A stretch of 64,000 nt of DNA from Apoderus coryli (lineage: Eukaryota; Arthropoda; Insecta; Coleoptera; Attelabidae): contig OU452204.1 of assembly GCA_911728435.2 (NCBI GenBank), positions 7,874,001 through 7,938,000 of the forward strand, written 5' to 3'. Both the position numbers and the translations under genes were made by a program. Of the stretch, positions 12,065 through 24,268 are shown in pieces (position 1 is the stretch's first letter; each line of letters begins with the position of its first letter). The notes beneath the pieces are model-generated. The model searched no databases, was not told the DNA's origin, and saw only the letters and a list, made by a program, of their open reading frames with translations.

Positions 12065-14113
12065 TCTACGTATCATAGAGCTACTAACTAATAAATTATA
12101 ACAGGGATGTTCCACAAGATTATGTGTGTAACTTTGGTAGATATGTCTACAGGTTGTTAGAGTAGTTTGTAAAAATGTTTGTTTATGGATGTGATAGGAA
12201 AAGTTTATAGATATTAGGAATTCTACGAATGGTTCACTGTGGGAAAATTATAAAGAAATATATTTGTCTCCGTATGTGATGTTGATAAGGTGATAGTAAT
12301 ACTAAGTACGAGACTATTAAGAAAATAATATACAGGGTGTCGTGTCTTATGAATCACAACAATTTTGTAGATATATTTATTAAATATTCTCGTGCCAATA
12401 AAAGATCAATAATTTAAAAAAATTATATTTTTTTGGAAATTGGGATCACCTAACACAGATCACCATTCGATAAGTAGTGGATCAACGAAACATTCAGTTT
12501 GCACTGGCTTTCTACATCTTGTATTTTTATAAAATATAGTTTTTCATTAAATTAATAGCTTCTCTATGTGCACATATTACATATTAGAGCATGGAAAATA
12601 GCATTCATGTTCTTAGCTCCATATCATAATATCTAAGTAATTAGCACTTTGAACTCACAAAGGGTGTAAAATTCAACTTTTAAAGTAGATGAACAAACAT
12701 TTTTTCTCATTATACCACTATGCTATTGTTCTTTTGTTTATTTGTCTGAAAATGAAACTAGAGAAGGAAAATATTTGCAAAACAACCACGAAATACCAAA
12801 AATAAAGGAAAACCACCTTGTTGTGAGGTGACTATATGGTATAACGTATAGTATAAACTCATGTATAACAAACATGTGGTTTGCACGACGCCGACGTATT
12901 TATATTTTGAAAACAAACAACAGCTCAAACATAACATGTACATGCTTGGTATATGTGCAATTTTGTTTTACAGGTTGTATGCAATGCACATACAACCAAA
13001 AAATTTAGCTAAAGAGTTTCCTAACATATAATTTTGGTCTAGCAAAACACATCAATACAATGAGACAAATCAAGACTGTTCCAAAAACAGGTGATGGCCA
13101 CGCTGATGTCCGTCAGGGATCGATTTTAGCCCTTTTTAACTTACATTTTACACTTACAACTGTGGGAGAATTTCAAAGATTATCTTATTGGAGGGGTAAA
13201 TTGGCATCCAATATCTTATAGGCATCCAATATCTTATATACCATTTTTCTTGTCTCAAAAGTTTGTATCATGTGCTTGTGCTTTTACACATTCTTTAAAC
13301 TACGAATACGTATATTGTATTTTTTTCATAGATAGGAATATTATACACCATTATTTCCATAGGAAAAGTCTTACTATATTCGAAATGTTTTTATCTGTAA
13401 GATAGTTTTGGTAGGTGGTGACATTGTTTCGGCAAAACTACGGTAGTCTTGATCATTCCTAAAACTAAAGAAAAACAAGTGAGACCACTTCACCGACTGA
13501 TCAGTTACAATTTTTGTGATCTTCTCTTCTAGAGATACTAGATAAACAAACACACATTTTTATTAAAAAAATATTGATTTTAGTTTTTTCGCCATAAATT
13601 AATTTTCGAACACTTTTGTAAATTCGAATGAGATAAGGTTAACCACGCCATTTATTTTTGGAGAGGAGTAAAAAAACAATGGGAGCCACATCAAAGCTCT
13701 TCAGGGAGTTCAATTCGATGTGAGAAGCACACAAAAATGTATTAAAGCTGCTGTAAAATTGATATAATTTAGAATTGAAGGCTACGGTTTGTTTCGAAGT
13801 TCCTCGTGCGCAAATAACTTAAGTTCGATTTGGTTTGTTTTGATACAATCGATTGCTGGTAAGTTTTGTACTGAAGAATTCGATTCAATTTTTTCATAGT
13901 GAAGAGTGGAACTAATGGCCATGCATGCTTCTATATCGGGATAAGTCACATAGCATAGTCTTTCTGATTTTGAACGTAATACTAATTGGTCTGGAAATTG
14001 ATTAATCCAATATTACATTCAGTAAATGTATGAAGTAAAGTTTATACCAAAAGTACTTTTATACTAGGAACGCAGAAATTTCTGTTATCTTAACAAAAGG
14101 ATTATTCATAACC
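12065..14113. other. AT-rich DNA without a recognisable gene
   Basis: An ACAGGGTGTCGTGTC motif at about 12332 may be another transposon end. A short tandem duplication (GCATCCAATATCTTATA twice) lies at about 13203-13240. No coding region is supported. Confidence 0.4.
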
Positions 14114-14335
14114 TGTAACAACCGTTCCCATCCCTATTTCGCATCTCTAGTGACCGACGCTGCGGCCACTAAAATACGAAGAATGACAGAACGAGAATGA
14201 ATAAAACTGCAATGTCATAAGTTTAATTTACAAAATTTACTGTATGCAATTATTATCACGATTAAAACGTATTTAAGTTAAAATTAACTTTATTTACGGT
14301 TTCATTTCCCACACCCCAAGGTTTACCCCTTTACA
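14114..14335 (+). repeat. 5' LTR of the gypsy element
   Basis: It carries TGT and ACA termini and an AATAAA at about 14199. By eye it differs from the 3' LTR only in CTGTATGC versus CTGTGTGC. Confidence 0.93.
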
Positions 14336-14337
14336 AC

Positions 14338-14355
14338 TGGCGCCCAGAACGTTGG
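14338..14355 (+). other. primer-binding site of the gypsy element
   Basis: TGGCGCCCAGAACGTTGG starts two bases after the 5' LTR. Its first eight bases, TGGCGCCC, are complementary to the 3' end expected for a lysine-type tRNA primer. The exact tRNA cannot be confirmed without a tRNA set from this species. Confidence 0.75.
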
Positions 14356-14493
14356 ACCGTATAAATTACGTATTTTTTCGTGTGTAAAAGTGCCGGTAAT
14401 AGTTAACCAAAAACATTCGCAGATATACGTTACGACAACGTTTTTGTTTTAACATCTTATAAATAGTTTTCGCGTGTGATTAAAAACATAACA

Positions 14494-14698
14494 ACAGTGC
14501 TTCACATATCGTAATGCTTCTCATGGTTTAGAACGTTTCGTGTGTGGTATTTCTACGCTGTTTTGTTCCTGCACAGAAACTATTTGTCACATCTTAATAA
14601 GATTTCTTTCACTAATAGAAGACAGTGCTTTCACATATTATAATAACGCTTCTCAAAGTTTAGAACGTTTTGTGTGTGGTTCCTACGCTGCTCTGCTC
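14494..14698 (+). repeat. diverged tandem duplication in the gypsy leader
   Basis: Two related segments (14494-14567 and 14622-14698) share ACAGTGCTT, CACATAT, TTTAGAACGTTT, GTGTGTGGT and CTACGCTG in order. They lie between the primer-binding site and gag, in the untranslated leader. Confidence 0.6.
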
Positions 14699-14917
14699 TA
14701 TTATATTACGGACAAACTTCAGTAACTTACCTTACAAACAATTAGTGCTAAAACTAAGTGATTTAAATAAACTACTAAATCAGCTGTGAGTCAAAACTGA
14801 AAGATACAACAAACTGTAAGTTTCCTATAAAGTTTTACATATTTTACAATCGTGGATCGCCATCACGCGTATTCACTTCGTTCTACGAGTGTTCACAGTG
14901 AAATAAGCGACACAAAT

Positions 14918-17900
14918 ATGTCCGTTACACTCACTGATGCTCAATTTCAACAATTGCTCTCTCATTTATCGGTCGTACCTACTACTCAAACGCAAAATAG
15001 AGACAATTCGGGAAATTTTTCAAATTGTAACAGTCGTTTCGACGGAGCAAGTACGTCAGATGTAATTGCGTTCACAGATACTATCGAAATATATAAGGAC
15101 TGTACGCATATATCCGACGAAAACGCATTACGTGGTTTGCCTATGCTATTGGATGGTTTTGCCGCTACATGGTTCCAAGGTGTAAAAACCTCGGTAGAAT
15201 CGTGGAATGATGCTGTCGCGTTGCTAAAGTCTACTTTCGGTCCCGCTAAACCTGCCTATCGCGTTTACCGAGAATTGTTCGCACATGAACAAGATAATAA
15301 AACGAAAACTGACGTTTACATATGCAAAGCAAGGTCAATTCTAGCCCAATTGCCACCAAATACTTTGACTGAAGAGGTTCAGTTAGATATGATTTACGGA
15401 CTTCTTAATCGCAAAGTGCGCGAGAAAGTTCCTCGTGACAAAGTTTCGAACTTTCAAGAACTCCTTAAGTACGCACGCGTCGCGGAAGAAACTTTCGATA
15501 CTCCGGATAAAAGTGATGTTAAAGACTTTGTTAAAAAGCGCTGTACATATTGTAAAATAACGGGACATACAAAAGACGAGTGTCGTAAGCTACTCAAGTT
15601 AAAATCGAGTGAAACCGCGTCTTCGTCATCTAAGCTTACAACTCAAACCTCTAATGCATCACCTCAAGCTTCAAGCAGCTCCTCGCCTAGTTCCTCTACT
15701 ATTTCTTGCTATGGTTGTGGTGCCTTAGGTTACATTAAGAGCACTTGCCCGAAATGCAAGCCGAAAACTAGTGTTAATGCTTCTGAATTTCTTTTAAACG
15801 CATTCAACGACGATATTAATACTAGACCTCTAGTTCAACTTAGCATAAATGGTCATAATTGTTACGCTTACATCGATACAGGTGCAAAATCCAGTGTTGC
15901 CGGTTCAAGGCTAGCTTCATTGCTAATTGAGGATGGTATTCCATATACACGAGATACAATGCACATGACCCTCGCCGATGGTATTCAACGTGAAGTTGAA
16001 GTTCGCATATTTCATATAGATGTTGTTATACACAACAAAACAATAAGCACGAAGTTTATTAATGTTGCACAACATGAAAACAGTCGTACCCTACTAGGTG
16101 TAGATTGGATCCAAACAGCTAATGTGATTATTGATGTTCCCAACAACCAGTTCTATTTTGGTGAACGTCCATTACAGAAATTCTACTTCGCAAACGATAA
16201 CGACATATCATGCGTTGTTAATAACATTAAGTTTGAAGAATTGCAACTTAGAGATAATGAAGGCCTCAATATTACTTCCAGTCAGAAAGACGAATTGAAC
16301 AATTTCTTGTTAGAGTTCTCAGAGACCTTTGTTCCACAGAATGAGCCTACTCCATATGCCGAACATACGATCACACTCCTAGATGATACTCCTATCGCGG
16401 TACCTCCATATCGAATGTCGCAGCCTAAGAAAGAACAGCTTCGACTCGAACTAGATAAGCTTATCAATAATGGATACATCGAGGAATGCGAATCTCCGTA
16501 CGCTGCGCCAGTCGTGCTCGTACCTAAGAAAAATGGTGAAGTCCGCTTAACAGTCGACTACAGAGGACTCAACGCTGTAACGAGACCCGACCGATACCCA
16601 ATACCACGTATCGACGATCTGCTTCATGCAGCCAAGAACACAAATTATATGTCTACTCTAGACCTTAAAAGTGGTTACCACTTAATAAGTGTACGACCCT
16701 CGGATCGAGACAAAACCGCTTTCATTACGCCATTTGGTACTTTCCGGTATACTAGGATGCCGTTTGGACTGCGAAACGCTCCATCTACCTTCCAACGTAT
16801 GATTGACAGATATAGAACAGGGATACAAGATATTACCTTATTCGCCTACCTAGATGATCTGATAGTATTATCTGGATGCTTTGAAGAACATCTATCAGAC
16901 TTAAGAAGAGTTTTCGAAAGATTGAAAATATTCAAACTAACCTTAAATAGGCCAAAATGTTCGTTCACATGCCAGCAAGTACATTACCTAGGACATATAA
17001 TTTCGCCCAAGGGTATTCAACCTAACGAAGACAAGGTCGCTGCCATAAAAAACATGTCACCGCCTAAAAATGTACGACAACTCCTGAGCTTCCTACAGAC
17101 CTGCTCCTGGTTTCGACGCTTCATAAATAATTTCGCTCAAGTCGCCAAGCCCTTGACGAACTTGACTAAGAAGAAAGCCACCTGGACATGGGGTCAGACG
17201 GAAAACGAATCTTTCAACACACTTAAGCAGTTGCTATGTACAGCACCAATTCTCAGACAAGCTGACTGCAAGTTATCGTATATCCTTAGAACCGACGCTA
17301 GTAACTACGCTCTAGGGGCATGTTTACTACAGGGGGAGAATGAGGATGAAAGACCAGTCGAGTACGCTTCCAGATTGTTAACACCAGCAGAGCAAAACTA
17401 TACAACTACTGAACGCGAAGCTTTGGCGGTTGTATGGGCTGTTCAGAAATTCCGTGGTTATCTGGAAGGATCAACTACAATAGTCCAAAGCGATCACCAA
17501 GCGCTCAAATGGCTTATGAGCCTCAAATCACCAACAGGCAGATTAGCACGGTGGGCATTGACTTTAATGCCATATGATCTTAAAATAGATTATATCGTTG
17601 GCAAAAAGAATGTCGTTGCTGATAGTTTAAGCAGGCCACCGTTGCCAAATAACACTGAAATGGAGAACGAAATTTTATTTGTTGTAATAGATTTTCCTAC
17701 GCTGACTGCTTCTGACATAAGATCTGAACAGTTACAAGATCCTGAACTCGAAAAGATAGTTAGCTGCTTAGAAGACACAAATGGGTCAGAGACAACTTTT
17801 AAGAAATGGACGGACCGAGGATACATGATGTCAACTGGTGTCCTCTATAGATACAATCCTGACATCGATGAGGATGAACCTCAATTAGTTGCCGCTAACA

Positions 17901-18955
17901 TACGCGTACCTAAAATTTTATACGAATACCATGATGTCGCCACCTCCGGACATTACGGTGTTGAGAGAACGTACCATAAAATAGCAAAGCGATACTACTG
18001 GGTAGGACTGAGAAAATCCATCTCAGACTACATCAGTAAATGCCTTGAATGTCAAAAATTCAAAGCCAGTAACCTCAAACCTGCCGGTCTCTTGCAAACG
18101 CCAATCCAGAACCGAAGATTCGAGGTATTATCGATAGATTTATTCGGACCTCTACCAGCAACGCCTGAAGGCTACCGATGGATATTTGTAATAGAAGATA
18201 CAGCCACGAGATGGACAGAAATATTTCCACTACTGTCTGCTACTGCTTATTCCTGCGCCCGCTGTTTAATTGACGAAGTCATACTACGTTTTGGTGTACC
18301 AAGAAGAATCATCAGTGATCACGGTGCACAATTTGTCAGTAACGTTATGAAACAAGTCGCTCACTGCCTTGGATTCCAACAGAGTCTAACGCCTGTGTAT
18401 CATCCAGAGTCAAATCCTGTGGAAAGAAAGAATCGGGATATGAAAACACAACTTGCAATACTCACCAGCACGGATCATACCGCTTGGTTGGATAAATTGC
18501 CCGCAATAAGATTTGCGATAAACACATCAAAGTGCGAGTCAACGGGCTTTACACCTGCATTCCTAACATTTGGACGCGAACTTCGTACTCCAGACGATAC
18601 CAATCGAGATCTACGTGCTATTATACAAAATGATACTTTTGTAGCACAAATCACACCATATCTGACTACTATGAGCAATAGTTTAGGGCAAGCACGAGAG
18701 AACCATGAGCAAGCTCAAGACCGAAGAGAACAGTATAAATCTGCTAAACGCCGAGATATGTCACCTTACAAAGTAGACGACTTAGTTCTTGTGGACACCC
18801 ACTGCCTAAGTGATGCCAGCAAGAATGTAACTTCCAAGTTTACCACGAAGAGAGACGGACCATATAGAGTGTCTAAGGTTATCACACCAACCACCTTCGA
18901 AGTTATCGAGAATAGCTGGGCTCTTATGCAACTATATTCTACTAATATATTATAA
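14918..18955 (+). pseudogene. gypsy gag-pol polyprotein, 3' end displaced by an insertion
   Basis: The frame is open from 14852 (a GTG); the first in-frame ATG, 14918, is the likelier start. Counting from 14852: a CCHC zinc knuckle (CTYCKITGHTKDEC) near residue 231; a second knuckle near 286 with Tyr in place of His (CYGCGALGYIKSTC); protease DTG near 343; reverse transcriptase with YLDD near 666; RNase H with RTDASNYALG near 813; integrase HHCC zinc finger near 1020-1066; and the integrase D, D, E residues (SIDLFG, SDHGAQF, VERKN) near 1095, 1155 and 1190. A GPYRV-type C-terminal motif follows. The frame then runs into inserted DNA and stops at 18953. The natural C-terminus is encoded at 19229-19735. 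It makes the enzymes for reverse transcription and integration of the element. Confidence 0.92.
18804..18904 (+). repeat. 101-bp duplicated pol segment, first copy
   Basis: Identical by eye to 19164-19264. It encodes the end of integrase, including the GPYRVSKV motif. Together with the inserted block it forms a 360-bp net gain. Confidence 0.9.
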
Positions 18956-19165
18956 ACATAGAAGTTGTTGCCATTGAATTTCATGCTATGTTAATAAAAA
19001 TATTCTCTAATATCCAAGGGATCATTAGAATGTCTATTTTGTCCACACTGTACATTTTTAAACCACCCTCTTTATCACGATATTTGACACATTAAACATA
19101 AAATAATACATCGTAGAGAACTAGTTTACAGGCAGACAAACTCAGACGCGACATTTTGCAGCAGC
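18904..19165 (+). other. inserted block copied from 20732-20993
   Basis: This 262-bp segment is identical by eye and in the same orientation as 20732-20993, which lies outside the gypsy element. At its edges one base (T) is shared with the upstream pol sequence and two bases (GC) with the downstream copy. It introduces the premature stop of gag-pol. Confidence 0.9.
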
Positions 19166-19264
19166 CTAAGTGATGCCAGCAAGAATGTAACTTCCAAGTT
19201 TACCACGAAGAGAGACGGACCATATAGAGTGTCTAAGGTTATCACACCAACCACCTTCGAAGTT
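19164..19264 (+). repeat. 101-bp duplicated pol segment, second copy
   Basis: It repeats 18804-18904 exactly by eye and then continues into the native 3' end of the gypsy coding region. Confidence 0.9.
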
Positions 19265-19735
19265 TCATCTGTAGCCACTCCCAATGTTCCTCTAGGCAAA
19301 TATCACATTTCTGCCCTCACCCCCTATCGTAAAACACATGAGACTTTGATCCCATCGCCTCTGAATCCACTACGTAAACGTGGCAGACCGCCGAAGGCCC
19401 CATCGATTTCCACCTCAGGGACTACTCCAACACCGAATTCCTCAACAGAGCCGATTTCACCATCGACTTCTTCCTCGGAGACGACCCCATCAACGAGTTC
19501 CTCAACAGAGATGACTCAACCAATGAGTTCCGCAACCGAGACGGTGCTGCCGTTAACGCCTCCACTAGCCCGGACGTTACCACTACAACGCCATCCGGGT
19601 AAACGACAACGCAAGCCGAGGACCAAATGTATGTGCTGCACCAACCCTCCAGAAGTTGCTCCACACACGGGACGTACGTGTGGTGCAAAGGGGGAGACTG
19701 TAACAACCGTTCCCATCCCTATTTCGCATCTCTAG
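19229..19735 (+). pseudogene. orphaned C-terminal part of gypsy pol
   Basis: The frame continues from the second copy of the duplication into a PLGKYHISALTPY block, a basic RGRPPK stretch, a Ser/Thr/Pro-rich linker with repeated SSTE/SATE-type blocks, and a Cys-containing C-terminal end. It overlaps the start of the 3' LTR. Before the rearrangement it would have been the tail of the same polyprotein. As it stands it has no start of its own and is unlikely to be made. Confidence 0.8.
19687..19698 (+). other. polypurine tract
   Basis: AAAGGGGGAGAC lies immediately upstream of the 3' LTR, the position of the plus-strand primer in LTR retrotransposons. Confidence 0.8.
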
Positions 19736-19920
19736 TGACCGACGCTGCGGCCACTAAAATACGAAGAATGACAGAACGAGAATGAATAAAACTGCAATGT
19801 CATAAGTTTAATTTACAAAATTTACTGTGTGCAATTATTATCACGATTAAAACGTATTTAAGTTAAAATTAACTTTATTTACGGTTTCATTTCCCACACC
19901 CCAAGGTTTACCCCTTTACA
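19699..19920 (+). repeat. 3' LTR of the gypsy element
   Basis: 222 bp, TGT and ACA termini, one base different from the 5' LTR, followed by the AACC target duplication. Confidence 0.93.
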
Positions 19921-20316
19921 AACCTGTATTTTTAGTTGGCTAATTATTGTCTTTATATATATTTACATGTTTGATAAACATCTATGCTTTTATAAAAGTA
20001 TTATTTTGATATATTCATGTACAGAATCTAGAATACCTCTTTTATCTAGCTGATTTTGTTTGTTGTTCAACAAATAAATTGTTAAGAATAAAACTTTGTT
20101 AGTCTTATAGAGTCATATGTTAAAGTGTTCTTTCTATGCTCAAAAGGGAATATTTCACATCAATTAGAAAATAAGTGCATAATTAGTAATCGCTTATACC
20201 TTTGCATTTGAGAACTGATAAAACAGACTTAAGTGTTTTAAATACTTAAAAGAGGTATTTGTAGATCGTACAATTTATTGATATATGTGATACAAATAAC
20301 ACTATATTTCTTTTTT

Positions 20317-20583
20317 TTAAGTTAAAAAGGTACTGTTTAATAATTCAGTTATTCTGGTCGCGAACACAATGCTAGGTTCAAAATGAGTTCCTTCCACTGC
20401 GACCCAATCAGAGTGTCTATTGCAATGCCGTGCGATTTTACCTAAAGAATCACCATTAGCAGCCATGGAAGTATAGCTGCTGACGGTGTGGTGGATAATG
20501 CACCAGTAATAGTCAAACAAGCTTGTCTCTGCAAAGCAGATAATTTTATTTAGGTCATTCGCTGTAAAGCTTTCGTCCATCAA
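20317..20583 (-). pseudogene. unrecognised 88-codon open frame
   Basis: The minus-strand frame starts MMDESFTANDLNKIICFAE and contains a SLGKIARHCNRHSDW block with mixed, protein-like composition and less AT bias than its surroundings. I recognise no family. It could be a fragment of a transposon gene. No splice context or upstream continuation was seen. Confidence 0.25.
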
Positions 20584-20731
20584 GCAACAGCTCCATACGT
20601 TATTATTGCTCTTATGACCATAACGTAAATCCAGTAAATTTTTGTGGGTTTCATTCCCCAGAACTTACAACAGATTAGTAGACATGCTGATAAGGACAGT
20701 CTTCCTTTTTGAAAGTAGATCCCATACAAAA

Positions 20732-20993
20732 TATCGAGAATAGCTGGGCTCTTATGCAACTATATTCTACTAATATATTATAAACATAGAAGTTGTTGCC
20801 ATTGAATTTCATGCTATGTTAATAAAAATATTCTCTAATATCCAAGGGATCATTAGAATGTCTATTTTGTCCACACTGTACATTTTTAAACCACCCTCTT
20901 TATCACGATATTTGACACATTAAACATAAAATAATACATCGTAGAGAACTAGTTTACAGGCAGACAAACTCAGACGCGACATTTTGCAGCAGC
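20732..20993 (+). repeat. probable source copy of the block inserted in gypsy pol
   Basis: 262 bp identical by eye to 18904-19165. Its flanks (CCCATACAAAA before, GTCTAGAGTATC after) differ from those of the inserted copy and read as ordinary local DNA, so I take this as the original and the copy in pol as the derivative. Confidence 0.8.
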
Positions 20994-22200
20994 GTCTAGA
21001 GTATCATAAATTGTGGGATTTTTTCCTTAAATCCCCATAGTGCTTTATGATGGTGCACAACAGAGAGAGAGCGACAAAGCTATGTAGCAGGAACACAAAA
21101 TATAACATTGCACATGTTTATAATATATTCCGGAAAATGCTTTTATGTAGAGAATTTCATTGTGGAAACAAAAGCATATTTTCTTAAAATTGCCTTGTTC
21201 AAAATAGAGCATTAGAATCTGAAATAGAGCACCACTTTAAATATGATTTGACTTTTTATGGGTGTTACGGCTTATAAAACAATATTTTAGAAAATATGCG
21301 TTAAAGTTGACTATGTGAAACTCGAAGACATTAATATTGTTGAAATATATAACATGAATTTGTGTCCGTAAATATAATAAAAAGAAAATAATTTTGTGGC
21401 ATAGCGGACAAGATTGCTGGTTTAATTTAGCAGGACCTCAACAATCAACAGCGTAGTATCAAAGTGTTTTGAAAATAAAATTCCAATTTCTGGTACTGTA
21501 GATAACTATGTTAATTAGGTGGAACTTTTGGCATCTAATATCACGAAATATCACTCCTGATTTAATCTGAAATGACTCTATTTTGTTAATTTCAATACAA
21601 ACCTCTATTTATGTAAGGTTTTTGCGGCTCTCTCTTGAGTAACTAGTGTGTGTCTTGTAGAATTTGGTCTCAAAGATTCATCAACAGTAATAGGTGGCAT
21701 CTTCAGGACTTATCATGCTAATCAGATAACGACGACTGTGTTACGCATAAAAGAACAAAATGCCATTAAACAAATATATTGAATTGAGAATCTCAATAAA
21801 AACAATAATTTGCAGTCAAAAAGATTAAACAATTAACCCCTAAACACCAGTAACTTCTACAATCCTAAAACACAGTGAAGGAAAATTACAAAATAAAAAA
21901 ACACAATTTCTAAACAATAATACAAAATAACGAATAAATAAATAAATCATTAACCCATGGTAACAAAGTATAAAAAGATATTATATAGAATTGGTAGTAT
22001 TCAAATAAAAGTCTAATATTTTTGTATAAACAATACCAATTTGTATATCATTCAAAGCTAAGGACGTAGCTGCTTGTTCCTTAAAAATCAATGTATTGAA
22101 ATTTCGTACTCTTAGCTCATATTATTTAGGGGTACAAATTAAACTTTGTATTTATTTTAGATTCTAAATCAATTATGAATAATTCCGTTTTTATTTTCAG
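20994..22200. other. AT-rich DNA upstream of the first visible IRSp53 exon
   Basis: No gene seen. It is probably intronic to IRSp53, because the exon at 22201 begins with an acceptor site and in mid-domain. It ends with a polypyrimidine-like stretch and TTTTCAG. Confidence 0.5.
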
Positions 22201-22262
22201 GAGCAGCTTTAATGAAAGTCGTCGAAGTCTACAAAGAAATCCAGGATCAACAAATGAACATT
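22201..22262 (+). CDS. IRSp53: IRSp53 exon 1 of those visible (I-BAR)
   Basis: Acceptor TTTTCAG before, donor GTGAGT after. Two bases complete a split codon, then 20 codons encode AALMKVVEVYKEIQDQQMNI, matching the I-BAR helix that in mammals contains the MAEVHRQIQ block. It ends in phase 0. Confidence 0.9.
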
Positions 22263-23741
22263 GTGAGTATAGCAAAATTTACAATAATAATAATAAGTTG
22301 TTTATACAGCGTTACTAAAAAGAAATGTTCAACTATGAACGTTTAATAATGTTAAAAAATCAATAATTGTAAAAATTTATTTTTTGCATTGACATGATCT
22401 TCTTCGAGCTAATGTCGGAATTTATACAAATAGCAATGTGATAAAAGATTCAATTTAAGGACTAAAATTCAGAATATTCATATAATTAGGCTGTGCTCTT
22501 TGAAGTTTCAATCATTTTGGCAACTCCTTATACACTATTTCTTATTAGTGTCAATTTTTCTCGGGGGAGTGGATAATTTTATTTATACATTAGTTTTTGA
22601 ATTTAATTTTTCTCTCATATAATCACTCTCTGTAACATCTGGACTAATTCAGTCTCAAACAAACTAAAATTTCCCATTTCGTTATCTACATTACTCCATT
22701 CCCCCAAAAATTATGCTATTATCCAGTCTGTGTATAATAAGGATAATGAAAAAAGTGTATATATCTTGTAGATTTACACCATTCATCTTATCTTTTTGTA
22801 ATTTTATTTTTCAACTGAGTGTTGAAATAAACGTGTCTGCTTGCTTTAGTTTTTTTGCGCTGCCCTGTTATAACATCGCAGTACTTGCCTTTTAGCCTTT
22901 ATAGCAATTAAATGGTGAATTGGATGATTTCCAACCGACCTTCTTGTTTTAATTTCATTTTAGAAACTCTGGATGGAATCACTACGCCAAAGGCGGAGTG
23001 CTGATATTTGGATATTTTAACATTCATTATTTATTATTTCGTACATTAATATCATTATCTTACTCATGGAAGTTTCTATAAAATCATGCACCGGAACTAG
23101 CGAGAGGATCGAAAACTTTTAATCGTGTTTAACATGAGTATTTACACTTTTTGAATATAATTTTTTTTTCTACGACTGTCTTTAAATGCCTTTATTATAT
23201 GTTCAATGATAATTTGAAAATGTAGTACATTGTAATGCTGTTTTTCATTTTCCACTAGTTGCCCAAAAATGCACCGGTAAATTCCTGGTAATGACAAAAG
23301 TAGCATCGGTTATGAAAAATCACCATAGCAATGCCGACAATTAAACCAAATTAACAGTTTATTATTATTATTAATTATTATTAAGTTATTTCGCTAATTT
23401 CGAAGGTTTCAAAACTATTTATATAATTAAAAACAGTAATAGCGATAGTAAATATAGTTTAACCCCACCTAGTCAATTTAATACTTTTAACTCATTGTAT
23501 TTAGGCTTATGCCAACAGGGCGACTATAGGTAAGTTTCGACAAACAAATATTTTCCTAAACAGTATGATATTTAATTTATTCAAAAGCATTAAAACAGTC
23601 GTCGAAAAAGTACAATGTATTTCCGACTCGTGTGATTTGCTAACACTCGTAGGAATTATGTAATTTCATGTTCGTTGCACTATATACTATTGTACAATTA
23701 CCGTTTATTAAGTTAATAAAAATAATGTGTAAGTAAATTAT
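22263..23741 (+). other. intron sequence of IRSp53
   Basis: AT-rich; small frames at 22713 are not convincing. The last 80 bp, next to the LTR, are a repeat also found beside the LTR at 61918-62465. Confidence 0.5.
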
Positions 23742-24268
23742 TGTAACGTTTTTCGCGGTTTGTTGTGTGAAATAATAATGCACTTTATTTAAATTAATTA
23801 ATAATTTATTTACACTTAATAACTACACACTTAAACTAATAACTTAAACGAACTAATATGACTTTTCACTATTTATCTCTACTAATTATTTGTATGTCAC
23901 AACACTGTTCGCTATTTATTGACTACTTCACTTCATAACTGATTGTCTGTCCCTCTTATACGTTGGCTATTTATATGGTTTCTCTCCTTTCTCGAACGCT
24001 TCCAGTAAATAGTCGTTTGTTCCACAACATTTGGGCGCGCGTACGTCCATTCCAGATCTACACTGTAAGCGAGGCACATTCTACCAAATTACACAGCGCT
24101 GCCCCAGACGAGGTGTAGCCCAGTAAATCTGTACAGAGTCGCCTCTGGTTAGTTTGAGTCGCGAGCTTTCGAAAACGATTATATCTGATTACAATAGTAT
24201 AGCCAGCTCGGTGTTGCCGGATGTATTTATTTATCTCTAAGCGTAGGGGCATTTTAATATTCGTCACA
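23742..24268 (-). mobile_element. solo LTR, copy A
   Basis: On the minus strand it starts TGTGACGAATATT and ends CGTTACA, with TTAT on both sides as a 4-bp duplication. It has a TATAAATA-type box, and blocks GAACAGTGTTGTGACATA and AATAGTGAAA shared with LTR copies at 61918-62465 and 63746-64000. No internal retrotransposon region adjoins it, so it is a solo LTR left by recombination. It lies in an IRSp53 intron, antisense to the gene. Confidence 0.75.

Larger units (their letters stand above)
14114..19920 (+). mobile_element. Ty3/gypsy LTR retrotransposon, nearly complete
   Basis: Two 222-bp LTRs (14114-14335 and 19699-19920) begin TGTAACAACC and end CCCCTTTACA and differ at a single base. 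AACC flanks the element on both sides (14110-14113 and 19921-19924), a 4-bp target duplication. Inside, in order: a tRNA-primer site, a leader with a tandem duplication, one gag-pol frame with zinc knuckles, protease, reverse transcriptase, RNase H and integrase, and a polypurine tract. Protease-RT-RNaseH-integrase order is diagnostic of Ty3/gypsy. There is no env-like frame. The only clear lesion is the 360-bp rearrangement near the end of pol. LTR near-identity implies a recent insertion. Confidence 0.95.

Noticed and set aside
19422..19716. Minus-strand frames over the end of gypsy pol
   Set aside because: Shadows of the Ser/Thr/Pro-rich pol tail.
21685..21705. GGCATCTTCAGG, resembling the other half of a hammerhead core
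   Set aside because: No GAAAC segment or stem partner within reach.
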